From assembly GCA_032433765.1 (NCBI GenBank), contig JAVIAB010000008.1, positions 37,001,991 through 37,065,990 of the forward strand: DNA of 64,000 bases, in the 5' to 3' direction. The translations under genes were made by a program, and so were the position numbers. Shown piece by piece: positions 44,813 to 55,649 of the stretch (position 1 is the stretch's first letter; each line of letters begins with the position of its first letter). This DNA is from Megaustenia siamemsis (lineage: Eukaryota; Mollusca; Gastropoda; Stylommatophora; Ariophantidae). Below the pieces are notes generated by a model. That model was not told where the DNA came from, searched no databases, and saw only the letters and a list, made by a program, of their open reading frames with translations.

Positions 44813-45560
44813 TATCTTGAGCTGCTCGAACTGTCTGAATTAGTGATTTTCCTTTGTTGTTACATGTCTCTGTCACTGCATCTATCCATCTTCTTCTGGG
44901 TCTTCCTTTTGGTCATTTTCCATGCATTCTCGAGAAGAACGCCCTTGATGGTGATTGGTAAGGATTCATTCTGACCAGGTGACCGAAACATTTAAGTTGT
45001 TCTATATATTCTCGGCAGGGTTTTGTTCCTACCATTTTTCTTATGGTTTCATTTGGTATTCTATCTCTTCTTGTGTTGTTTGTTACTTTTCTCAAGCATC
45101 GCATCTCACGTGTATTGATCTTTCTTAAATGTGATTTAGAAAGGGTCCATGTTTGACTTTCATAGCACAAAGTTGATATGAAAATGCTATTTATCATTTG
45201 TTGTTTAGCTGGCATAGAAATGTTTGGATGTTTTAACAATGGTGAAAGCTGGTATGTGACAGCATTTGCTTTTTGTATTCTCATGTCAATTTCTCTGTCT
45301 AGTTTTCCTTCTGTAAACATTGTGCCCAAATACTTAAATTCCTCTACTTGTTTTATTTTTTATCTTTAATCTTAATGTTTAATGGGTGTCTTAATTTGCT
45401 CTGTCTTTGTGATATTTTATTTGCTTGTGACAACACGGGTAACAACATGTGGGACAGTCTTTGGTTTTGCCTTCGTGGTGAGAATTACTTTGCGCTGCTT
45501 TGTAAGATATCTAGCCCAGGTCATCACATTTTCTAATTGTTTCTCTCTTATTTCATGACA
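44813..45560 (-). mobile_element. RTE-C LINE fragment, minus copy
   Basis: The minus strand encodes FTEGKLDREIDMRIQKANAV, MPAKQQMINSIFISTLCYES, MQCLRKVTNNTRR-like text and MNPYQSPSRAFFSRMHGK, then the DAVTETCNNKGKSLIQTV terminus in another frame. It is about as diverged as the plus copy at 40730. Confidence 0.87.
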
Positions 45561-45599
45561 AAAATTATTGATAAAATAAACAAACCAACAGACAAAATA

Positions 45600-45820
45600 A
45601 TATTTATGTGGCCTCCACAGATTTTCCGGACTCTTTCCTCAGTGCCAATAATTCACTTCCACACGTCAAGATTACCTCCACATAAAAACTGAAGAACATG
45701 TTTACTTGTTGACATTGATAGAAATGGGTTGCGGAATATCGTTCTCTAAACTTTGGAATAAAGCCCCCGTGTGAGCTTCTCCTATACACGTAGCCTTTAC
45801 TGTACATTTACCATCTGATG
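45600..45820 (-). mobile_element. Decayed RTE-type RT fragment
   Basis: FYVEVILTCGSELLALRKES, GKSVEAT parallels YVEPVLTYGCESW and QTRKSLESVE of RTE-B. Confidence 0.5.
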
Positions 45821-45829
45821 TTTTTATTC

Positions 45830-46200
45830 TTACCAAGAATGTCTGTTTGTGTCATAAAAACATTCGTATGTTTGCTTAAAAAGGGGGGGGGGGAGCACAT
45901 ACACAACTATAAATAGTGTGACACAAATTAATGTCCTTTATGACATTATTCAGGAATCGAAGATTACTGTGACTTAAGGTTTTTTTAGAACAAAGGGGCA
46001 ATACTCGCATCCCCAAGCATATGTTATTATGGACCCGGCAGTCTGTGAGTTGACCCACCTTTCTGTCCAAGCAAACATTGTATGAGGAGCTCATAGATGG
46101 GGAGCAACTTGTGGGCAGATCAATATTGAGACACAACGATGCCTATAAAAACATCCATCAGTGAGTATTAGTGACAACAGACTGGGAAAATCTGGAAGAT
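45830..46200. other. Unassigned spacer
   Basis: Contains a short G tract at 45883-45893. Nothing recognised. Confidence 0.35.
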
Positions 46201-46219
46201 AATCGTAGCGCTTGGAAAA

Positions 46220-46760
46220 GTGAAGTAATCTTCTTCTTCTATCCTTCCTCCATTGTCTTTGGCGTCGAGGGGAGATAACAATCTGCGATTCTTTGCTCTT
46301 CTGTTGGCCTCTTCTGGTGTTATCCCTTCCTAGTAACTCTAGTATTCCTTTTATCCATCTTTTATCTGTCTTCCTCTTAATCTGGCGTTTTCGTAGCGTT
46401 TGTTTATGGTTCTTTGAGTCATTGTTAGTTCTTTTGTCTTGTTATGTAAAAGTAAAGTAAAGTACCCCCGTGACGCCAAGTGGCGTATAGGGAAATATGG
46501 TGTTAGTGACCCTATATTTTACAGACCTTCAGAACATGATTTTTGGGTAATGTGGTCGGTATTACGCCCGTGCTGCTTTACTTTCCCAGAAAAAAATCAG
46601 GTACCATTTAAGGCTGGGTGAACCTGGAAGCCGTCGGTTGGGATCGAACCCTACCCCTTGTCTTTGTAGTCCAGTTCACTAAACACTGAGCTATCGCGGC
46701 TCCCTGTCTTGTTATGTGGCCGAACCAATTTATCTGTTGTTACTTTAAGTGGAGTAATAA
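46220..46760 (-). mobile_element. RTE-G 3' fragment, split by a SINE-A
   Basis: The order of motifs (TTCTTCTTCTATCC end, TTATCCATCTTTTATCTGTC, GTTTGTTTATGGTTCTTTGA, GTTATGTGGCCGAACC) matches the copy at 52080-52335. The SINE-A at 46447-46704 interrupts it. Confidence 0.6.
46447..46704 (-). mobile_element. SINE-A, complete copy with 12-bp target duplication
   Basis: It is flanked by TGTCTTGTTATG at 46435-46446 and 46705-46716. On the minus strand it begins GGGAGCCGCGATAGCTCAGT (A box), has GGTTCGATCCC (B box), the core, and ends near GGCGTCACGGGGGTACTTTA. Length is 258 bp. Confidence 0.9.
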
Positions 46761-47069
46761 CGTTTGAAAATGAATTGAGTCAAAATTAGAAGGGGGAAAA
46801 AAAAGCGCAGAAAAGAAGAAAAGACAACACCATTCAACATAAAACTGCCTTGTCTATTCTGCAGCCAACCTCCATTTCAGTGAGCTATGATAGAAGCTAC
46901 TCGACAAAACAGTGCCGGGAAATGACTATTGTGCATTGATATCTGTTTCCAGCCTTCAGGCAAGATGTAAAAAGCCATATTTGAGATAGCCAATGTTTAG
47001 TGCAGGTTAAAGTACACAAAATAAACAAATGAATTCCTAAGTGCTGATGTGAACGATACTCTTGTAAAC

Positions 47070-47800
47070 TTAGGGATATTTTTGTTCCCAACGTCCGTGG
47101 GTTAGCAGTTTGCTTCCCTCTTTTTGTTCCCAACGTCTGTGGGTTAGCAGTTTGCTTCCCTCTTTTTGTTCTCAACGTCCGTGGGTTAGCAGTTTGCTTC
47201 CCTCTTTTTGTTCCCAACGTCCGTGGGTTAGCAGTTTGCTTCCCTCTTTTTGTTCTCAACGTCCGTGGGTTAGCAGTTTGCTTCCCTCTTTTTGTTCCCA
47301 ACGTCCGTGGGTTAGCAGTTTGCTTCCCTCTTTTTGTTCTCAACGTCCGTGGGTTAGCAGTTTGCTTCCCTCTTTTTGTTCCAACGTCCGTGGGTTAGCA
47401 GTTTGCTTCCCTCTTTTTGTTCTCAACGTCCGTGGGTTAGCAGTTTGCTTCCCTCTTTTTGTTCTCAACGTCCGTGGGTTAGCAGTTTGCTTCCCTCTTT
47501 TTGTTCCCAACGTCCGTGGGTTAGCAGTTTGCTTCCCTCTTTTTGTTCTCAACGTCCGTGGGTTAGCAGTTTGCTTCCCTCTTTTTGTTCCCAACGTCCG
47601 TGAGTTAGTAGTTTGCTTCCCTCTTTTTGTTCTCAACGTCCGTGGGTTAGCAGTTTGCTTCCCTCATTTTGTTCTCAACGTCCGTGGGTTAGCAGTTTGC
47701 TTCCCTCTTTTTGTTCTCAACGTCCGTGGGTTAGCAGTTTGCTTCCCTCTTTTTGTTCTCAACGCCCGTGGGTTAGCAGTTTGCTTCCCTCTTTTTCACT
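47070..47800. repeat. 42-bp minisatellite, about 17 copies
   Basis: The unit is TTTTTGTTCTCAACGTCCGT, GGGTTAGCAGTTTGCTTCCC, TC. TTCTC and TTCCC versions alternate in the first half. The period is a multiple of three and the unit lacks stops in several frames, giving long spurious frames on both strands. Confidence 0.97.
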
Positions 47801-47859
47801 TATTTTTCTGGATTACCTCCCACCTTTCCGGCCGTTGGTTATCTGTTTCTTCTCTCTTC

Positions 47860-48780
47860 TCTTAGTTTTTAAAAAAAAAATCTTTGTAGGCACCTCTTCT
47901 CCCCCAAATCTGTAGGTTAGCAGTATGTTTCTCTCCTTTCATTTTTTTTTATCTTTCTGGATACCTTTTACTCTCATTCTCTCTCTTCTCTCTCTCTTCT
48001 CCCCCCCCCCCAATCTGTAGGTGAGCAGTTTGTTTCTTTCTTCTCTGCGTTTTCCTCTTTCTGCCGTTAAAATTCAGTCCAGAGTATCGATGTTCTACAT
48101 TAATTGAATGCCATATTCTTTTTCTCTCCACTCCATCCATTCCCCGATGTTCAGTTCCCCTAACAGAAAATATAGAGTGGAGGGCGGTCTTCACGAATCT
48201 AGTCGTTAACTGAAGCATTTTCACAAATGCCCATCAATTTATCATTCAGAGGTCCCGAGGTCGCAGTAACACAGCAGCATTTATCCAATTTTTGGGACTT
48301 GGCCGGGATTCCTATGGTAACCCGTTGTAAATAACGTGTCATTGTGCTTATATATGGACGGAAATTAGATGCGTGGAAAGGGCACATAGGATGACACGAT
48401 TTGACAGAAGCCGGATGTTGTCTTTGGGAGTCATTGGGCAGCAGAATGCGCTGAGAGTGAACCAACGTCTCATGACTTTAGTTGCGGTGTCAAGATCGAT
48501 GACATAGAACTGATGAGGAACTAGAAAGCTGCATTGATAGTCTAGCGAATGTAGACACTAAAGAGAGAAATGAAAACATTCCCCCTAAAACTAAGGTTTA
48601 ATATTGGATATGTTCCATACATAAAGGCACCTACATGATAGTTTTTATGTAAACTACGACAGATCTTAATTTGCGCCTCGCGCTTAACGTCGTTTTAAAC
48701 AGAAGTCGTGGAGCAAAAGCAACGTAAATTTATACAGTTCAGGTCTCAAACTGTCATGTGCTGGGTCTACAGTACTCTGG
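47860..48780. other. Unassigned spacer
   Basis: Degenerate half-units of the 42-bp repeat (TCTGTAGGTTAGCAGTATG, TCTGTAGGTGAGCAGTTTG) occur to 48030. Beyond that nothing is recognised. Confidence 0.45.
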
Positions 48781-48784
48781 GTAT

Positions 48785-49826
48785 GCTCTTTTTGGCTTCC
48801 CCTTGATTACTTACATTAGCTTCCCCTTGATTACTTTCATTAGCTTCCCCTTGATTACTTTCACTAGCTTCCCCTTGATTACTTGCATTGACTTCCCCTC
48901 GATTACTTTCATTGACTTCCCTTGATTACTTTCATTGACTTCCCTTGATTACTTTCATTGACTTCCTTGATTACTTTAATTGACTTCCCTTGATTACTTT
49001 AATTGACTTCCCCTTGATTACCTTCATTGACTTCCCCTGGATTACCTTTATTGACTTCCTCTTGATTACTCTCATTGACTTTCCCTTTGATTACATTCAT
49101 TGACTTCCCCTTTGATTACATTCATTGACTTCCCCTTGATTACATTCATTGACTTCCCCTTGATTACATTCATTGACTTCCCCTTGATTACATTCATTGA
49201 CTTCCCCTTGATTACTTTCATTGACTTCCCTTTTGATTACTTTCATTGACTTCCCTCGATTACTTTCACTGACTTCCCCTCGATTACTTTCATTGACTTC
49301 CCCTTGATTACATTCATTGACTTAACCTTGATTACTTTCATTGACTTCCCCTTGATTACATTCATTGACTTCCCCTTGATTACATTCATTGACTTCCCCT
49401 TGATTACTTTCATTGACTTCCCCTTGATTACATTCATTGACTTCCCCTTGATTACATTCATTGACTTCCCCTTGATTACATTCATTGACTTCCCCTTGAT
49501 TACTTTCATTGACTTTCCTTGATTACTTTCATTGACTTCCCCTTGATTACATTCATTGACTTCCCCTTGATTACATTAATTGACTTAACCTTGATTACTT
49601 TCATTGACTTCCCCTTGATTACATTCATTGACTTCCCCTTGATTACATTCATTGACTTCCCCTTGATTACTTTCATTGACTTCCCCTTGATTACATTCAT
49701 TGACTTCCCTTGATTACATTCATTGACTTCCCCTTGATTACATTCATTGACTTCCCCTTGATTACTTTCATTGACTTCCCTTGATTACTTTCATTGACTT
49801 CCCCTTGATTACATTCATTGACTTGT
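48785..49826. repeat. 24-bp minisatellite, about 43 copies
   Basis: The unit is TTCCCCTTGATTACATTCAT, TGAC, with CATTC/CTTTC variants. The right end abuts LINE-Y inside its RNase H region. Confidence 0.97.
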
Positions 49827-51105
49827 TTCGGTTGTTTCGTTGTCGTGTACAACAGCGTGCCTGGGATAGTATACCCAGGTTAACGCGTTCACTTCAAGAG
49901 TCACCCAAGAGCTGCACCCACTCCTGCCGTAGACACTGTCTGTCAATCTTCTGTAGCATGCTTCGTGAGTCAGTTACCAAGACTGTGTGATCCACGTTCT
50001 GTGTAACCAACCGTGTTACCGCGCCGTTACTGTTTCTATCTCCATTCTCATGCTGGACACCGTAATGCTACACTTGCCAGTTTCCTAGCCACTCTCTGCC
50101 ATGTTGGTATGCCACAAAATCCCAAACTGCGCTGTCCGTTGGATACAAAACCATCTGTGTAGATGACGGGATCCTGAGGTGATGACACTTTTTTTTGGTG
50201 GATTCCGTTATTACGACCTCGGTAGCTCCATTGGGTCAGTTGCGACACTCCCTGTCGAGCTAAATGATTACTTTGGTTAACCTCTTTTCTCCGCTGTTGG
50301 TTCTACCCAATCCTTGCCAGCCCTGATATCGTTCAAATCACATACTCTCCTTATGAAGTTCCCCGCATCGACTGACCTGGATTTTCCACGCTTGAGGCGC
50401 CTACCCTTATTGGTACCCACTCCTGAATGTGAGGGGTGGCTACTGTTCATTACCACGTTCAAATAAGCCCGGACCTGAGCAGATCTATGTCGCACTTGGT
50501 AAGTCAAGTAAGTATATATTGAACAGATAGGTATATCTCTGGTGCATCCGAGAACTGTCCGTACCCTCACTCTGAACCCTTTCAAACCTTACGATCTGAG
50601 TTCACGAGAGAGTGAGCATACCCAAACCATGATCCAGTTCTGAGAGCACCACAACCTGCACAAGCGAGAATGGTATGCTATTCCCCAAATGCTTAAAAGT
50701 CGAACTACTCGCTATGGGTGCACCATTGTTGTTTATAACTGGGAGGGTGTCTTTTAAACTGTTCTGTTGCTTATCGAACAGCACATTACAGAAGACTTGC
50801 TTGGGTTAATAAGTGCTTTGTAGTTATTGCACCAAGTGGTTATCTGATCCCCGCTTTCCTGTAATTGCCTAGCCATTTCTGCACCAACACGACCGTGTGC
50901 ATATGTCATGTCTTCTGCAAAGGCGAGAGTACGACCCAGCCCAACACTATTCTGTTATGCTATTCTGGCAGTGTATATATTGAACAGGGTAGGTTATAAT
51001 GCGATCCTTGCAGCTACCCCGGAGATATATATCTAGGCTCAGATGTCCAGGTACCGAAACGTAGCGCCATCTTTCTTAGCAAGAACACGTTGCCACCTAG
51101 CGCAC

Positions 51106-51446
51106 GAGCAGTGTGTCAAAGCCTGTATCACTAAGTAGGTGTACGAGTGTGTCAAAGCCTGTATCACTAAGTAGGTGTACGAGTGTGTCAAAGCCTGTAT
51201 CACTAAGTAGGTGTACGAGTGTGTCAAAGCCTGTATCACTAAGTAGGTGTACGAGTGTGTCAAAGCCTGTATCACTAAGTAGGTGTACGAGTGTGTCAAA
51301 GCCTGTATCACTAAGTAGGTGTACGAGTGTGTCAAAGCCTGTATCACTAAGTAGGTGTACAAGTGTGTCAAAGCCTGTATCACTAAGTAGGTGTACGAGT
51401 GTGTCAAAGCCTGTATCACTAAGTAGGTGTACAAGTGTGTCAAAGT
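51106..51446. repeat. 36-bp minisatellite inside LINE-Y RT, about 9.5 copies
   Basis: The unit is GTGTGTCAAAGCCTGTATCA, CTAAGTAGGTGTACGA. On the minus strand each unit encodes FDTLVHLLSDTG. It sits exactly where LINE-X has PFEYLMHMLLKLAVNPFLIR, so a single copy is native RT sequence. Confidence 0.95.
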
Positions 51447-51759
51447 CCACTCGATTGTACGCATCTCAAGATCAAGGGCTGCCATTGCCGATTCCTCTTT
51501 CATTTGAAAAGATTCGTAGACGTCATAGGCAGGGATGAAAATATCAGCAGCAGAATCCCTGCCCTGCCTATATATCTACCTAGTGTATTTGGCAATAATC
51601 CTTTGATCTCAAGCTGCTCCACTAGCTTTTGGAGATGACTTTTTCGAGAACCTTTTCATATTCATTCTACATAGTAATAATGCAATATCCGCTCAGTGTG
51701 GACTTGATATTGCCCGGCTTAGGGAGCGGAACCAGATAGCTAACTTTCACCAAAACTGG

Positions 51760-51889
51760 CGGATGTACTTTAGTCAGTACTGACATCAGTACACCCGTTA
51801 AATGTGCCACCCTTCCCATATGACCGGATGTACTTTAGTCAGTACTGACATCAGTACACCCGTTAAATGTGCCACCCTTCCCGTATGAC
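51760..51889. repeat. 65-bp direct duplication in LINE-Y (2 copies)
   Basis: CGGATGTACTTTAGTCAGTA begins each copy; they differ at one base (CCCATATGAC versus CCCGTATGAC). Confidence 0.93.
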
Positions 51890-52079
51890 AGAGCCGAGGG
51901 AGAGCTGTGTTGATACATTGCTCAGCTGAAGACTAGAGGTTGGGTTCGGTCTCGATCAACGGGTTCTAGGTTCACCCAGTCTTAAATAGATACCAGTTAT
52001 GTTTTATGAGAAAGTAAGACAGCGCTTACGTAGTGCTGACCACTTAATGGAACACTTTCTTCATTCCTTCAACACTTGC

Positions 52080-52335
52080 CTTCCGGTGTCGAGAAGAGAT
52101 ATTGTTTTTTGTTCATATTAATTTCTTTCTCTCTTATTGATCTCTTCTGTTATACACTCGAATGTTTCCAGTATTCCATTTATCCACCTTTTCTTGCTCG
52201 GCATCTTGGTCTGGTGTTTTCCTATCGTTTGTTGGTAACTCGTTTTATTAGATTTAGTTCTCTATGTATAATCATAGGTCCGAATCTCTTGATCTGTTGT
52301 CGCTTTATGTGTTCTGTAGCTGGTTCCGTTCCTAA
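52080..52335 (-). mobile_element. RTE-G 3' fragment, second copy
   Basis: It matches the 46220-46760 copy in motif order, with no tail recognised. Confidence 0.5.
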
Positions 52336-52339
52336 TGTT

Positions 52340-52965
52340 CCTCATTTCTGATTTTATTTCTCGTTTTTAAAACAAGGGCACAGTATACGTCACAAGCGAG
52401 CCGTTATGGTGCTCTTTCTTTCCTCCCTTCCTTCGTTAAAACTTCAAATAAAAGATTCCAGACAGTTTACGATAATGGCTTGGTACGAAACGACATAAAA
52501 ATGTGCTAAATAACTATGGAGACAGACAAATGTGCCAAAGAACTATAGAGACAGACACTTGTCGAGAGATATGATCATGTGTGTCAGCAGGCACTTGATG
52601 ATGATAATAAACGGTTTGAATTGTGGTATTTGATTGACGATACTCTGTCACTAATTAAATTAATCAGCAATCTCGAAAACCCGCAAGAATAAATTTGTTG
52701 AAATATGGAAAACAAGGCAATTCCGTAATGATGAAACTCGTTCGCAACAGCCTAGATTTGCTGCTGCTATTTATAGGTGGACGTCACGAATGACGTCAGT
52801 GAGGGTAGGGTATGTTGATGGGCGGGAAATAAGATAAGACCGGTGCGCCCGCGCGTGATGGAGTTTAGTTGTTAGCATCTGTGTTATAATGAGTTCCATG
52901 CTGTTTACGCCTAGCTCCGGTGGCTTAGATGCTTTCTACTTGGTTATTCATGTTAGATAAAGGCT
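52340..52965. other. Spacer with a small RTE-B tail remnant
   Basis: GTCGAGAGATATGATCATGT to GCACTTGATGATGATAATAA at 52559-52609 is an RTE-B terminus. The rest is unassigned. Confidence 0.5.
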
Positions 52966-52971
52966 GTTATA

Positions 52972-53208
52972 AGAAACAAACATCATTTTTTGGCCATGTA
53001 ATGAGAAGAGAACAACTTGAATATATTGTAACAACTGGGAAAATTGAGGGTCGAAGAGATAGAGGGAAGCAAAGAGAAAAAATACCAGACAGCTTAAGAG
53101 AATGGCTTGGCAGAAGGTCAACAACAGAAATGATAAATAGCTGCCGAGATCGAAAGTTGTGGAGAGACATGATCACCTACGCCACTAGGCCCGGTACTTG
53201 ATGATGAT
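52972..53208 (+). mobile_element. RTE-B 3'-end copy
   Basis: It encodes SFFGHVMRREQLEYIVTTGK, IEGRRDRGKQREKIPDSLRE and WLGRRSTTEMINSCRDRKLW with the TGATGATGAT tail. Open to its natural stop. Confidence 0.9.
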
Positions 53209-53289
53209 GTTATAAGAAGTGGCACGGTAGGCTAGCGGCCTCATTGTGCGGAACAAACTTCTTTCTTTTCATCATCTTTACAAGTATCG

Positions 53290-53725
53290 TGGCTGCTGGC
53301 GTAGGTGATCATGTATTTCCCACAACTGTCGATCTCGACAGTTATCATTCATTTCTGTTGTTGATCTTCTGCCAAACCATTTTCTTAAGCTGTCTGGTAT
53401 TTTTTCTCTTTGCTTCCCTCTACCTCTTCGTCCCTCACTTTTCCCAGTTGTTATAATATATTCCAGCTGTTACCTTCTCATTACATGGCCAAAAAATAAC
53501 GACTATTTCTTTCTAATATTGGATATTAGCTCTCATCTTGCTTTGGCCTCTTACCGAACGTTTTCATTTCTCTTCTTAGCTGTCCATGATATTCTCAACA
53601 TTCTTCTGTAAAACCACATTTCTACAGCTTGCAATGAATTTCTTGTCTGTTGTCCTATTGTCCATGATTCACATCCATATGTTAAGACCGGCTCTACATA
53701 ACATTTAAGAACTCTTTTTTTTCCC
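53290..53725 (-). mobile_element. RTE-B 3'-end copy, tail-to-tail with the previous one
   Basis: The minus strand encodes VLKCYVEPVLTYGCESWTIG and VEMWFYRRMLRISWTAKK before decaying. The 3' end lies at about 53290, facing the tail of the 52972 copy. Confidence 0.87.
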
Positions 53726-53837
53726 TTTCTTTTACTTTTTCTTATATGAGCCACATACTGCTAGAGCATTCAGTGGCGTGTACACCATGTTCTGGTTTGT
53801 GTAGAGAGTCCAGCTAACATCGCAAAACAGACAACTA

Positions 53838-55647
53838 TAGCTCGTTTCAAATCACTTGCCCAACTTCAAAACGCTATTGTTCAGTAACCGTTTGTTAAAA
53901 ACTGATGAAATTTTCCAAATGTTATTAGAATGCAAAAGACCCTTTAAATGTATATTTAACAAATATCTTGCAGCTGCAGTTTTCTTAAAGCGGCGAATTT
54001 CTTTGATGTTTGTCAAAATTGTCAATTGTGAACCCCTAAATAATAGAAATTACCGTAGTTGCTGGTCTATGATTAATTTTCACTAGGTAAAGGCGTGGCC
54101 GTAATGGGGAAATACCAGGAGAATTATTGTCTTCTCAGTTCGAGGACGGACGATAATATCAAGGTATACCTGTATGTCCAATTTTCATAGTTGTGTGGTC
54201 CTGAAAAGGACCGTTTGTTGAACTAATTTAAGGTAATATAGGGGCCAACATTGTGGGGGCTTTATACTTTCATTCTGAATCAGACGAGTCTAAAAGATTA
54301 ATAACTGTTTGGGGTTGAACATTCCACAAACCATCATTTTTCCAATATTCCTCTTCCTGTTTTAAGACGTGGTCTTCACATTCAGCCCAATAATCTTTGT
54401 CTATATTTAATAAAGCGAGATTAGCAAGAGTCTTTACATCGCATATTTTGAATGTTGTATTTTCATCTGCCACTTGTCCTTTTAATTTTGCCCAGATTAG
54501 TTCTATTGGATTTAAATGAGCATGGTAAGGTGGCAGCCTCAAACTTATATGACCGTGCTCTTGGATAATCTTATCTATTTGAAAAATCTTTGTCCTTTGT
54601 TTTTGCTTTACTAGAGATAGTAATTCAGGTTTTAAGTACTTGTTATTAAATTGTATGTGCTCCTTTGTGAGCCATATCTTAATAGCATCTTTTGTACTGG
54701 ATGACGTCGGGACTTTATCTTCCAGTGCAACAATGTTGTGGTACGCTGCATTGTCCATTATTAGGCAAGATGGTCGATCTGGTGATGGGAGAACATAATT
54801 TTCAATCCAATGTCTAAATATGTGACCATTCATCTCAGAGTGATAATCCCGATTGTCTATGGATTTTGAAAGAAAAATGAGCTCTGCATTCTGTATTAGT
54901 CCATGTTGTCGACTACCTGCATGAGCAATTATCAAGCGCTGTCCTTTGCTGCTAGGTATTAATCTCTTAATCTTTCTATCTGATGACTGCCATTCCTTTG
55001 GTTAGTGTGGTGAGCATTGATCCATGTTTCATCCAAGTACACAATATCATAACCTTGCTTGCGCACCTCTTTTACTTCACGTAAGTACTTGCTTCTCATG
55101 ACTACTATATGTGGCTTCTCACAGATGATGTTTCGTCCATTGGAATACTTTCTGAATGTAAAGCCTGCAGCTCTCACATTCCTCCATAATGTAGACTTTG
55201 ATATTTCAATACTGTTGTTCTTTTTCAGCGAAACTTTTAATTTTCTTATTGTAACAGTTTCATTCATACCCAACATTTTGCGAATTTCACGTCTACACCT
55301 CTGAATGAACGGAAATGGAACACACAATTTCTCAAGTGTCTAATTGTGTCAAAAAAAAAACCACGGCGAAAGCGTGCAAACACGTCAATTTTACCGTGTA
55401 TGGATTTTACTCGCTATTTTTAACTTAAAATACTGTAAACATTAAGTTTTGACTACATAAATGGGTCGTTATAAATATATATAAATCAAATAAGCAACAA
55501 TAATAACCAAATGTTTTTTTTTAATGAAATTAATTCCCTGTTGGGTTCTAATCATTATAGCTTTACATGCAAATTTTAAACAACTTACAACAAGCGGTTA
55601 AAAAGCTATCGATTTTAAAAGTTGGGCACGAGTTATGAAACAAGCTA
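53838..55647 (-). mobile_element. Complete Tc1/mariner-superfamily (IS630-like) transposon, ~1.81 kb
   Basis: The ends are inverted repeats: left TAGCTCGTTTCAAATCACTT and GCCCAACTTCAAAA; right, read inward, TAGCTTGTTTCATAACTCGT and GCCCAACTTTTAAAA. Similarity extends about 60-85 bp inward. TA dinucleotides at 53836-53837 and 55648-55649 fit the TA target duplication of this superfamily. A transposase ORF on the minus strand occupies the interior with a single frameshift. Confidence 0.88.
54270..55327 (-). pseudogene. Transposase of the IS630/Tc1/mariner superfamily, DD83E-type, one frameshift
   Basis: The N-terminal part (55327-54959) holds a helix-turn-helix (EISKSTLWRNVRAAGFTFRK) and the first catalytic Asp in VYLDETWINAHH. 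A one-base lesion just after this forces a frame change. The C-terminal part (about 54958-54270) holds the second Asp in CLIMDNAAYHN and the Glu in LNPIELIWAKLKGQ. I count 83 residues between the second Asp and the Glu, far more than the 34-41 of standard Tc1/mariner clades. The tail ends in acidic DSSDSE. No other stop interrupts about 350 codons, so decay is recent. The start codon is uncertain. Confidence 0.88.
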
Positions 55648-55649
55648 TA

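Larger units (their letters stand above)
49828..51890 (-). mobile_element. LINE-Y: decayed I-type LINE (RT and RNase H)
   Basis: It is a relative of LINE-X. Minus-strand pieces in order are: YLVPLPKPGNIKST and GYCIITM (51740-51670), AALDLE then a frameshift then YNRVDFDTLVHLL (51490-51420), the expanded array, LLVRWQRVLAKKDGATFRYL (51100-51045), GCTRDIPICS and RRLKRGKSRSVDAGNFIRRV (50540-50300), VIYTDGFVSN (RNase H first Asp, 50170), VTDSRSMLQKIDRQC (49970) and YYPRHAVVHDN (49850). It is truncated there by the 24-bp array. Multiple frameshifts make it inactive. Confidence 0.85.

Noticed and set aside
47110..47865. A 251-codon open frame of leucine/serine-rich repeats, and matching long frames on the other strand
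   Set aside because: It is produced by the 42-bp minisatellite. The period is a multiple of three and the unit lacks stops in several frames, and frames are open on both strands alike.
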